DNA from: an uncultured Oscillibacter sp.
GTDB taxonomy: Bacteria; Bacillota; Clostridia; Oscillospirales; Oscillospiraceae
Assembly (NCBI GenBank): GCA_934574045.1
Contig: CAKTMK010000029.1
Coordinates: 1 to 29,759 of the forward strand
Direction of reading: 5' to 3'
DNA length: 29,759 bases
The stretch's first letter is position 1; each line of letters opens with the position of its first letter. The translations under genes were made by a program, and so were the position numbers. Below are positions 13,894 through 21,037 of the stretch, one piece after another. The notes under the pieces were generated by a model. The model was not told the origin of the DNA. It ran no database searches and saw only the letters and a list, made by a program, of their open reading frames with translations.

Positions 13894-16527
13894 TTATTCC
13901 ATTTGCTCCGGCGGATCTTCCTCGAAGGGGGGCGGCTCGTCCGCCTCCGCCGCGGGGACGGATGCCGGTCCGCCCATTTGCAGCTCCTGCCAGCGCTCCT
14001 TGGTAATGAGGAGCTGGCGGGGCTTGGACCCCTCGAAGGGACCCACGATCCCGCGCTGCTCCATCTGGTCCACCAGACGGGCGGCCCGGGAGTAGCCCAG
14101 CTTCAGCCGCCGCTGGAGCATGGAGACGGAAGCCTGTCCGGTCTCCAGCACCACGTCCACCGCGGCGGGGAACAGCTCGTCGCCGTCGTCCGCGGCCGCT
14201 TCCGGCGCGGCGGCGTTTTTCCCGCCCCGCTCCTTCTCCTGCACGCTCTCCTCGATCTTCTGCATGACCTCGTCGGAATACTGGGCCTCGCCGGTCTGCT
14301 TTGCGAACTGGACCACCCGCTCGATCTCCTCCGGGCTGATGAAGCAGCCCTGCACGCGGGTGGGCTTTCCGCTGCCCAGCGGGAAATAGAGCATATCGCC
14401 CCGGCCCACCAGCTTTTCCGCGCCCTGAGTGTCCAGAATGATGCGGGATTCCAGCGAGGACGCCACCGCGAAGGCGATGCGGCTGGGGATGTTGGCTTTC
14501 ATGATGCCGGTGATGACGTCTGCGGAGGGGCGCTGCGTGGCGATGACCAGATGCATCCCGGCGGCGCGGCCCATCTGGGCCACGCGGCAGATGGATTCCT
14601 CCACCTCCTTGGCGGCCACCAGCATCAGGTCCGCCAGCTCGTCGATGACCACCACCACGGACGGCATGGGAGAAAGCTCCTCGTCCGTCTTGGCCAGCGC
14701 ATTGTAACCTTTCAGATCCTTGACGTTGTGCTCCGAAAAGATCTTGTAGCGCTTCATCATCTCGTACACGGCCCACTGAAGCGCGCCCGCGGCCTTTTTC
14801 GGGTCCGTGACCACGGGGATCAGCAGGTGCGGGATGCCGTTGTAGGGCGCAAGCTCCACCATCTTGGGGTCCACCATGATAAAGCGGACCTCCTCCGGGC
14901 TGGACTTATACATCAGGCTGACGATCAGCGAGTTGGTACAGACCGACTTGCCGGAGCCGGTGGTGCCGGCGATCAGCACGTGGGGCAGCTTTCCGATATC
15001 GCCCACGATGCAGTGTCCGCCGATGTCCTTGCCCACGGCGAAGGCCACGGAGGACTTGTGGTTCACAAAGGCCGGGGACTCCACCACGTCCCGGATCAGG
15101 ACGGAGGAAACGTGCCGGTTGGGCACCTCGATGCCCACCACGGAGATCTTGTCCGGGATGGGCGCGATGCGCACGCCGGACGCGCCCAGCGCCAGCGCGA
15201 TGTCGTCCGCCAGATTCGTGATCTTGCTGAGCTTCACGCCCTGATCGAGCACAAATTCATACCGGGTGACGGTCGGCCCGTGGACCACCTCTCCCGGCGA
15301 CGCCTCCACGCCGAAGCTCTTGAGCGTCTCGGACAGGCGGCGGGCGTTGTTGCGCAGCTCCGCGCCCGCTTCGGAAAAGTCGCCCTGCGTGTTTTCGTTG
15401 AGCAATGTGATGGGCGGGAACTGATAGTCGTTCTCGCCGGAGGACATGGCGTCCTCGATCTGGGCCGTGACCTCGGCGGCGGCATCCGCCACCTCCTTCG
15501 CCTTCTCCGCCGCGGGCTGGGCGGCGGGTGCGGCAAGCGACGGGACCGGCGCGCTCTGGCGGGCCGGTTCGCTCCGCAGAGTCGGCTCCGGCTGTCGGAC
15601 CGGCTCCGGCGCAGTCTGCCGGATCACAGGCTCCGGCGGCGCGGTCTGGCGCACCGGCTCCGGCGCGGACACCGGGCCGGTCACCGGAGGCGGCATGGTC
15701 AGCATCTCGGCTCCAGCTGTCTGGCCGGAGGGGACGGACGCTTCCTCGGTGAGAAGCTGGTCCGGCGTGAGCTGCTGGTCGGATTTCTGGCGGAAGAAGC
15801 CCCGGAAAATGCCCGGCTGCTTCGCCGGCTTTTCCGGCCGCTCCTCGCCGTCCAGCGGAATGTCGATGGCGGCGGCGCGGCGGGGCGCCGACGCCTCCTC
15901 CGGGATGGCGGGCGTCACGCGGCGGGGGCGTTCCGGCTCCGGCTCATACTCATAGCGGGGACGCTCCCGGTGGCGCTCCGCCAGCGAGGCGGGCGAGACG
16001 TGGAACGCGACCATCAGCAGCGCCACCAGCACGCCCGCGAAGATCACGGTGGACACCACCCGGGAGAGGGCCGTCACCGCGCCGACGGCCAGCAGGCCGG
16101 ACAGCGCGCCGCCGGAGGTAAGCGTCCCGCCGGAAGTCCACAGCGTTTTCAAAAGGCCCTTGGTCAGCCCGTACCCGTCCCCCACCAGCACCACATGGGC
16201 AAAGGTGCCGAACAGCGGCACGGCAAGCAGGGCGCAGCTGGTCCGCAGCGCCACGGGGCGGCCCCGGTGGAACAGCAGGATGCAGCCCGCCAGCACCAGC
16301 GCCGGGCCTGCCAGCCAGTACCCGTAGCCGAACAGGCCCTTCAGGCCCTTGGCCAGCCAGTCCAGCACCACGGCGCTGACGCCGAAATATCCCACCGTCA
16401 CGCACAGGGCCAGCAGTAGGCAGACGCCGCCGCCCACCTCCCGCCGGATGGGTTTTTTCGCGGGGGGAGCGGCCTTGCGCCGTCCGCCGCTCTTTTTCGT
16501 GCTTCGCTTTGCCGCGGTCGCAGCCAC
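13894..16527 (-). CDS. ftsK: FtsK/SpoIIIE-type DNA translocase
   Basis: An 877-residue septal DNA pump. The GTG start at 16527 follows GGGAGGGG at six bases. A basic N-terminus (residues 8-30) precedes about four membrane segments (residues 32-175), which anchor it at the division septum. A linker (180-365) is rich in Pro/Glu/Arg and includes PEPVRQTAP-type repeats at 288-316. The motor follows: Walker A GTTGSGKS (521-528), Walker B VVVVIDE (624-630) and ATQRPSADVITG (663-674). The C-terminal winged-helix gamma domain (about 800-865: SMLQRRLKLGYSRAARLVDQME) reads oriented sequences that guide chromosome segregation or forespore packing. The product could be called SpoIIIE; sporulation is not evident from this window. 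It lies 35 bases after uppP, in one unit. Confidence 0.93.
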   Translation of the reverse strand: MAATAAKRSTKKSGGRRKAAPPAKKPIRREVGGGVCLLLALCVTVGYFGVSAVVLDWLAKGLKGLFGYGYWLAGPALVLAGCILLFHRGRPVALRTSCALLAVPLFGTFAHVVLVGDGYGLTKGLLKTLWTSGGTLTSGGALSGLLAVGAVTALSRVVSTVIFAGVLVALLMVAFHVSPASLAERHRERPRYEYEPEPERPRRVTPAIPEEASAPRRAAAIDIPLDGEERPEKPAKQPGIFRGFFRQKSDQQLTPDQLLTEEASVPSGQTAGAEMLTMPPPVTGPVSAPEPVRQTAPPEPVIRQTAPEPVRQPEPTLRSEPARQSAPVPSLAAPAAQPAAEKAKEVADAAAEVTAQIEDAMSSGENDYQFPPITLLNENTQGDFSEAGAELRNNARRLSETLKSFGVEASPGEVVHGPTVTRYEFVLDQGVKLSKITNLADDIALALGASGVRIAPIPDKISVVGIEVPNRHVSSVLIRDVVESPAFVNHKSSVAFAVGKDIGGHCIVGDIGKLPHVLIAGTTGSGKSVCTNSLIVSLMYKSSPEEVRFIMVDPKMVELAPYNGIPHLLIPVVTDPKKAAGALQWAVYEMMKRYKIFSEHNVKDLKGYNALAKTDEELSPMPSVVVVIDELADLMLVAAKEVEESICRVAQMGRAAGMHLVIATQRPSADVITGIMKANIPSRIAFAVASSLESRIILDTQGAEKLVGRGDMLYFPLGSGKPTRVQGCFISPEEIERVVQFAKQTGEAQYSDEVMQKIEESVQEKERGGKNAAAPEAAADDGDELFPAAVDVVLETGQASVSMLQRRLKLGYSRAARLVDQMEQRGIVGPFEGSKPRQLLITKERWQELQMGGPASVPAAEADEPPPFEEDPPEQME

Positions 16528-16562
16528 AGCCGTCCCCTCCCCTCTTTTGTAAAATCAGCCGC

Positions 16563-17408
16563 TCAGGCAGCGGCGTTCCTGACGAACACCAGCGCCAGCG
16601 TCAAAGCGCCCATGGCCCAGCAGTAGTACGCGAACCAGCCGAAGCGGCCTTTGTCCGCGATCATCTTCAGCAGCCGGATGCAGGCGTATCCCACCAGCGC
16701 GGCCGCCAGCACGCCCGCCAGATAGACCGGCACCTCGCCCCAGTTCACGCCGGTCTCCAGCGCGTCCTTGAGCGTCAGGATGTTGGCGCCCAGCACCGCC
16801 GGGATGGACAGCAGGAACGAGAACCGCACGGCAAATTTCCGCTCGAAGCCCACGAAGCAGCCCGCGGTGATGGTGGTGCCGGAGCGGGAGATGCCGGGGC
16901 AGGTGGCGACGGCCTGACCGACGCCCACCAGCAGCACGTCCAGCACCGTGGCGGAGCGCTCCGTCTTGCGGCCCCGGCGCACCCGGTCGCTGGCAAACAA
17001 AAGGCAGCCTGTGACCAGCAGGGCAACCGCCACAAAGTAGATGTTGTCGCCCAGCCCCTGGATCTGCCTGCGGATGGGCAGCACCGCGAACAGCGGCAGC
17101 GTTCCCACGATGATGAGGAAGATCATCCGCCGGGCCGGGGGCAGCGGCGTGGGCGTGGACCGGTGGGCCAGATCGCCGATCCCGGCGAAAAATTCATGGA
17201 ACATATCCCGGATGTCCGACCAGTAGGCGGCGAACACCGCCGCCAGCGTGCCCAGATGGAGCAGTACGTCAAAAAAGTCCGGCGGCGCGGAAATCCCCGT
17301 CTCACCCAGCAGATACTCCGCGATGGCCAGATGGCCGGAGCTGGAAATGGGCAGAAATTCGGAAACGCCCTGAATGACGCCCAGAACGATGGCGGTCAGC
17401 AGCGACAA
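16563..17408 (-). CDS. uppP: Undecaprenyl-diphosphatase
   Basis: A 281-residue integral membrane phosphatase (BacA/UppP family). It dephosphorylates undecaprenyl diphosphate to recycle the lipid carrier of cell-wall synthesis and can confer bacitracin resistance. Signatures are QGVSEFLPISSSGH (13-26) and PGISRSGTTI (171-180), which carry the catalytic Glu, Ser, His and Arg residues, with about eight membrane segments. Start choice: AGGAG (17423-17419) has ten bases to a TTG at 17408 but only one to the GTG at 17417. The TTG start gives MSLLTAIVLGVIQG, which matches the usual family N-terminus. The GTG start would add three residues. A promoter lies about 70 bases upstream, and ftsK follows at 35 bases. 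Confidence 0.9.
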   Translation of the reverse strand: MSLLTAIVLGVIQGVSEFLPISSSGHLAIAEYLLGETGISAPPDFFDVLLHLGTLAAVFAAYWSDIRDMFHEFFAGIGDLAHRSTPTPLPPARRMIFLIIVGTLPLFAVLPIRRQIQGLGDNIYFVAVALLVTGCLLFASDRVRRGRKTERSATVLDVLLVGVGQAVATCPGISRSGTTITAGCFVGFERKFAVRFSFLLSIPAVLGANILTLKDALETGVNWGEVPVYLAGVLAAALVGYACIRLLKMIADKGRFGWFAYYCWAMGALTLALVFVRNAAA

Positions 17409-17480
17409 AGGCTCCACTCTCCTCTATGTCATGATGCGTCCGCCGTTTCCGCGGCGGGCGGATAAAACCTGTATTGGAAC

Positions 17481-17509
17481 AGTATAGCACACCGACACGG
17501 AAAATTCCA
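17481..17509 (-). promoter_or_regulatory. Promoter of uppP-ftsK
   Basis: On the minus strand TATACT (17486-17481) is preceded by TGC, an extended -10, with a weak -35 TGGAAT (17509-17504) at 17 bases. It lies just after the rnc terminator, so uppP-ftsK is a separate unit from rnc. Confidence 0.6.
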
Positions 17510-17548
17510 GTCATATTTCTGCACATACTGCGCATACCGAAGCGCCCG

Positions 17549-17581
17549 TAAAAACAGCAAAGCGGCAGGTCTCCCCGCCGC
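17549..17581 (-). terminator. Terminator after rnc
   Basis: On the minus strand GCGGCGGG (17581-17574) pairs with CCTGCCGC (17569-17562) around GAGA with one G-U pair, followed by TTTGCTGTTTTT. It starts about ten bases after the rnc stop codon. Confidence 0.7.
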
Positions 17582-17591
17582 CCTGCGTATT

Positions 17592-18272
17592 TCATTTCAG
17601 CTTTTCCAGCGCGGCCCGGGCGGCGGACTGCTCCGCCTCCTTTTTGCTGTGGCCGCCGCCGGAGCCGATCACCGCGCCGTTGAGCAGGACCTCCGCCAGA
17701 AAGGTCTTGTCGTGGTCCGGTCCCTGCTCTCCGGCCATGCGGTAGGACAGGACCTGATCCGCCTTGCGCTGGACCAGCTCCTGAAGCTCGGTCTTGAAGT
17801 CGCGGCGGCGCTCCTCCACATCCTCCTCCCGCTCCGCGTCCAGCAGGCAGCGGTGGATCAGCGCGGAGGCGGCCTGAATGCCGCCGTCCAGATATACGGC
17901 GGCGAACACGGCCTCGGTGGCGTCCGCCAGAATGGAGGTCCGCTCCCGTCCGCCGCCGGCCTCCTCGCCGCGGCCCAGCTTGAGATACCGGCCGAGGTCC
18001 AGCTTGCGGGCCACCTCGTAAAGGCTCTGCTCGCAGACCAGCGCCGCGCGGATGCGCGTCAGGTCGCCCTCCGGCAGGTCGGGATGCTGCAAAAAGAGAA
18101 ATTCCGCCGTCACAAAGCCCAGCACCGAGTCGCCCAGAAACTCCAGGCGCTCGTTGCTGCGGATCCTCCGGCCCCGGTGCTCGTTGGCATAGGAGCTGTG
18201 GTTGAGCGCCTCGTCCAGCAGGGCCGGATCGTGGAACGCATAACCCAGCTTTTCTTCCAATTCCTTCATCAT
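17592..18272 (-). CDS. rnc: Ribonuclease III
   Basis: A 226-residue double-strand-specific RNase that processes rRNA precursors and structured mRNAs. The catalytic domain covers residues 1-150, with the signature NERLEFLGDSVL at 40-51 and the second metal-binding cluster in ILADATEAVFAAVYLDGG. A double-stranded RNA-binding domain covers about 155-226, ending with KKEAEQSAARAALEKL. The family's usual length is matched. Two consecutive ATG codons (18272 and 18269) are possible starts; the nearby AGGAAG is rather distant. It is the last gene of the minus-strand cluster. A hairpin between acpP and rnc may lower its expression relative to acpP. Confidence 0.93.
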   Translation of the reverse strand: MMKELEEKLGYAFHDPALLDEALNHSSYANEHRGRRIRSNERLEFLGDSVLGFVTAEFLFLQHPDLPEGDLTRIRAALVCEQSLYEVARKLDLGRYLKLGRGEEAGGGRERTSILADATEAVFAAVYLDGGIQAASALIHRCLLDAEREEDVEERRRDFKTELQELVQRKADQVLSYRMAGEQGPDHDKTFLAEVLLNGAVIGSGGGHSKKEAEQSAARAALEKLK

Positions 18273-18289
18273 GTATCTGCTCGCTTCCT

Positions 18290-18324
18290 AAAAGGAAGCC
18301 CCGCACAAGGCGGGGTAACCTTTT
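18290..18324. terminator. Terminator-like hairpin between acpP and rnc
   Basis: CCCCGC (18299-18304) pairs with GCGGGG (18310-18315) around ACAAG, and AAAAGG (18290-18295) with CCTTTT (18319-18324) extends the stem after a 3-base internal loop. It begins at the acpP stop codon. It would let acpP be made in excess over rnc. Confidence 0.6.
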
Positions 18325-18573
18325 TTATTGGTTCAGTTTTTCCGCAATGTAACGGACCGCATCGCCCACGGTCTTCAGGCCGCTCAGATCGTCCTCCTGG
18401 ATCTCGCCCACGTCAAACTCTTCCTCCATGGCCATCACCAGCTCCACCAGGTCCACGGAATCCGCGCCAAGATCCTCCTCAAAGGAGGTATCCATGGTCA
18501 CTTCCTCCGGCTCCTGAGCAAACTGCTCCGCCACAAGGTCGCGCATGGTCTGGAATACCTCTTCGCTCGACAT
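18325..18573 (-). CDS. acpP: Acyl carrier protein
   Basis: An 82-residue acidic four-helix acyl carrier protein of fatty acid synthesis. The phosphopantetheine attachment Ser lies in EEDLGADSVDLVELVMAMEE, the hallmark DSxDxVE motif. ATG 18573 follows GAGGAG at a proper distance. A GTG at 18582 in the same frame touches the ribosome binding site and is not used. It lies between plsX and rnc, an order common in Bacteria, and has its own strong promoter (TTGACA-17-TATGAT). Confidence 0.95.
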   Translation of the reverse strand: MSSEEVFQTMRDLVAEQFAQEPEEVTMDTSFEEDLGADSVDLVELVMAMEEEFDVGEIQEDDLSGLKTVGDAVRYIAEKLNQ

Positions 18574-18606
18574 ATCAGTCACTCCTCAGGTCACGTTATC
18601 GCAGTA

Positions 18607-18635
18607 ATCATACGGCAGCGCCGCCCGTCTGTCAA
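18607..18635 (-). promoter_or_regulatory. Strong internal promoter of acpP
   Basis: On the minus strand TTGACA (18635-18630) and TATGAT (18612-18607) are separated by 17 bases, in the 79-base gap after plsX. It provides extra transcription of acpP, one of the most abundant proteins in bacteria. Confidence 0.8.
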
Positions 18636-18652
18636 TAGGCGTTTGGGAATTT

Positions 18653-19675
18653 TTACACCGTCGGCAGTTTCATAGCGTCGATATTCGCCTCCACATCGGC
18701 GATAAAGCCGCTCTTTGCGAACGCCTCCGCCTGACGCACCGCGTTCTGGATAGCCTTGGCGTCCGAGCCGCCGTGGGCCTTGATGACCGGCTTGGTGATG
18801 CCGAGGAACGGCGTCCCTCCCACCTCGCCGGGGTCCAGCATGGCCTTGAACGCGGCCATCTGCTCCTTCATCAGCAGGGCCGCCAGCTTCGTCTTTGCGC
18901 CGGAGAGGAACATCCCCTTCAGCTCCCTGGACATGAACTTGGCCGTGCCCTCCAGCGACTTGAGCATGATATTGCCGGAAAAGCCGTCCGTCACGATCAC
19001 GTCCGCGCCGCCCAGCATGGCGTCCGACGCCTCGATGTTGCCGATAAAGTGGATGCGGCCATCCTTCCCCGCCTGCTCCAGCACGGGGTACGTCTCATGG
19101 CGCAGGGTGTCGCCCTTCTCGCTCTCCGCGCCGATGTTCAGAAGCGCCACACGGGGCCGTTCGATCCCCATGACGCGGTTGGCGTAAAAGCTGCCGAGGA
19201 ACGCAAATTGCAGCAGGTATTCCGGCGTGCACTCCGCGTTGGCCCCCGCGTCGCACAGCACGGCCCGGCCCCCCAGCACGGGGATCTGCGGGCACAGCGC
19301 CGCGCGGCGCACGCCCCGCACCCGCTTGACCACCAGCGTCGCGCCGGAGAGGAGCGCGCCGGTGGACCCGGCGGAGACGAACGCGTCGCCCAGTCCGTCC
19401 CGCAGCATGGTCAGGCCCACGGTCAAAGACGAGTTTTTCTTCTTCTTGAACGCCGTGGCGGGATCGTCGGCGATCTCCACCACCTCCGCCGCGTCCCGCA
19501 GCTCCACGCCGGAGGGCAACGTCGTTTCGCCGCAGGCCTCCACCGCCCGCAGCACCTCCGCCGCGCGGCCCACCAGCACCAGCTCCGTGCCGTAGGCCCG
19601 GTGCGCGTTCAGCGCGCCCTTGACGATCTCGCCGGGAGCGTTGTCTCCGCCCATGGCGTCTACAATGACTTTCAT
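18653..19675 (-). CDS. plsX: Phosphate acyltransferase PlsX
   Basis: A 340-residue enzyme that converts acyl-ACP and phosphate to acyl-phosphate, the acyl donor for the first step of phospholipid synthesis in Gram-positive bacteria. The N-terminus MKVIVDAMGGDNAPGEIVKG is the family signature. TGALLSGATLVVKRVRGVRR, VTDGFSGNIMLK and GGTPFLGITKPVIKAHGGSDAKAI follow as conserved blocks. Start choice: ATG 19675 has AAAGG at ten bases; the ATG nine bases upstream is fused to the ribosome binding site. It lies 25 bases after trmFO and directly before acpP, its substrate carrier. Confidence 0.94.
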   Translation of the reverse strand: MKVIVDAMGGDNAPGEIVKGALNAHRAYGTELVLVGRAAEVLRAVEACGETTLPSGVELRDAAEVVEIADDPATAFKKKKNSSLTVGLTMLRDGLGDAFVSAGSTGALLSGATLVVKRVRGVRRAALCPQIPVLGGRAVLCDAGANAECTPEYLLQFAFLGSFYANRVMGIERPRVALLNIGAESEKGDTLRHETYPVLEQAGKDGRIHFIGNIEASDAMLGGADVIVTDGFSGNIMLKSLEGTAKFMSRELKGMFLSGAKTKLAALLMKEQMAAFKAMLDPGEVGGTPFLGITKPVIKAHGGSDAKAIQNAVRQAEAFAKSGFIADVEANIDAMKLPTV

Positions 19676-19700
19676 ATGACCCATCCCTTTCCGTGTTCTC

Positions 19701-21008
19701 TCAGCGCAGGATCTCCTCTTTCATCCGGTCCACGATCTCCAGCGACCGGCGGGAAAGCTCCGCGTTTTTCTCCCGCTTGCCCTTGATCCGGCGGTCCAGC
19801 GGCGGCATGATGCCGAAATTGACGTTCATCGGCTGGAACTGCGTCACGGACGCGTCGCTGATATAAAGCCCCAGCGCACCCAGCGCCGTCTCCTGCGGCA
19901 GATCCAGCGGCGCCAGCCCCCGCAGGCGGCGGCTCAGCTCCACCGCCGTCAAAAAACCGCTGGCGCAGGACTCCACGTACCCCTCCACGCCGGTCATCTG
20001 CCCGGCAAAGGTGATGCGCGGCTCCTTTTTCAGCCGGTAATACCGATCCAGCAGGCGGGGAGAATCCAGAAACGTGTTGCGGTGCATCACGCCGTAGCGC
20101 AGGAACTCCGCGTTCCGAAGCGCCGGGATCATGGAAAACACCCGCCGCTGCTCCGGGAAGCGCAGGTGGGTCTGAAAGCCCACCATGTTGTAAACGCTGC
20201 CCTCGGCGTTGTCCCGGCGGAGCTGCACCACCGCGTAGGGCCAGCGGCCCGTCCGGGGATCGTCCAGCCCCCGGGGCTTGAGGGGGCCGTACAGCAGGGT
20301 GTCGTGGCCCCGGCGGGCCATGACCTCCACCGGCATGCAGCCCTCAAACACCTTCTGGTCCTCGAACCCGTGGACCGGGGCCTCCTCGGCGGTGGTCAGT
20401 GCCTGCCAGAACGCGTCGTACTCCGGCTGGGTCATGGGGCAGTTTACATAATCTGCGCTGCCCTTCCCGTACCGGGAGCCAAGCCACGCGCTGTCCATGT
20501 CCACGCTGTCCGCCGCGATCAGCGGCGCGGCGGCGTCGTAAAAATGCAGGTCCGTGTCCGCCCCCAGCAGCGCGCCCAGCCGCTGGGCCAGCGCGTCGGA
20601 GGTCAGCGGGCCGGAGGCGACCAGCACCTTGCCCTCCGGCAGCTCCGTCACCTCGGCGGGGATCACGGTGATGCCGGGACAGCTTCTGATCTTCTCCGTC
20701 ACCATGGCGGAGAAGCCGTGCCGGTCCACCGCCAGCGCGCCGCCCGCCTCCACCCGCGTGGCGTCCGCGCAGGTCATGATGAGGGACCCCAGCCGCCGCA
20801 GCTCCTCCTTCAAAAGGCCCACGGCGTTTTCCAGCTGGTCGCTACGCAGGGAGTTGGAGCAGCAAAGCTCCGCGAAATCGTCCGTCACGTGGGCGGGCGT
20901 CCGCTTGAGCGGCTTCATTTCATACAGCTCCACCTCGACGCCCCGCCGGGCCAGCTGCCACGCCGCCTCGCTCCCCGCAAGGCCCGCGCCGATCACCGAT
21001 ACTTTCAT
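19701..21008 (-). CDS. trmFO: tRNA (uracil-54-C5)-methyltransferase, folate/FAD-dependent
   Basis: A 435-residue TrmFO, which makes ribothymidine at position 54 of the tRNA T-loop with methylene-tetrahydrofolate and FAD, the Gram-positive alternative to TrmA. The N-terminus MKVSVIGAGLAGSEAAWQLA is the FAD dinucleotide loop. ELCCSNSLRSDQLENAVG holds the active-site cysteine region (Cys49/Cys50), and GQMTGVEGYVESCASG near residue 330 and NFGIMPPLD near 404 are further family blocks. ATG 21008 follows AAAGGA. It sits between topA and plsX. The topA-trmFO neighbourhood is common in Firmicutes. Confidence 0.94.
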   Translation of the reverse strand: MKVSVIGAGLAGSEAAWQLARRGVEVELYEMKPLKRTPAHVTDDFAELCCSNSLRSDQLENAVGLLKEELRRLGSLIMTCADATRVEAGGALAVDRHGFSAMVTEKIRSCPGITVIPAEVTELPEGKVLVASGPLTSDALAQRLGALLGADTDLHFYDAAAPLIAADSVDMDSAWLGSRYGKGSADYVNCPMTQPEYDAFWQALTTAEEAPVHGFEDQKVFEGCMPVEVMARRGHDTLLYGPLKPRGLDDPRTGRWPYAVVQLRRDNAEGSVYNMVGFQTHLRFPEQRRVFSMIPALRNAEFLRYGVMHRNTFLDSPRLLDRYYRLKKEPRITFAGQMTGVEGYVESCASGFLTAVELSRRLRGLAPLDLPQETALGALGLYISDASVTQFQPMNVNFGIMPPLDRRIKGKREKNAELSRRSLEIVDRMKEEILR

Positions 21009-21037
21009 GGATCGTTCCTTTCGTCTCCGCCGGGCGG

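Noticed and set aside
13903..16419. An 838-codon plus-strand open frame opposite ftsK
   Set aside because: Antisense shadow with His/Gly/Arg/Gln-rich low-information translation and no good ribosome binding site.
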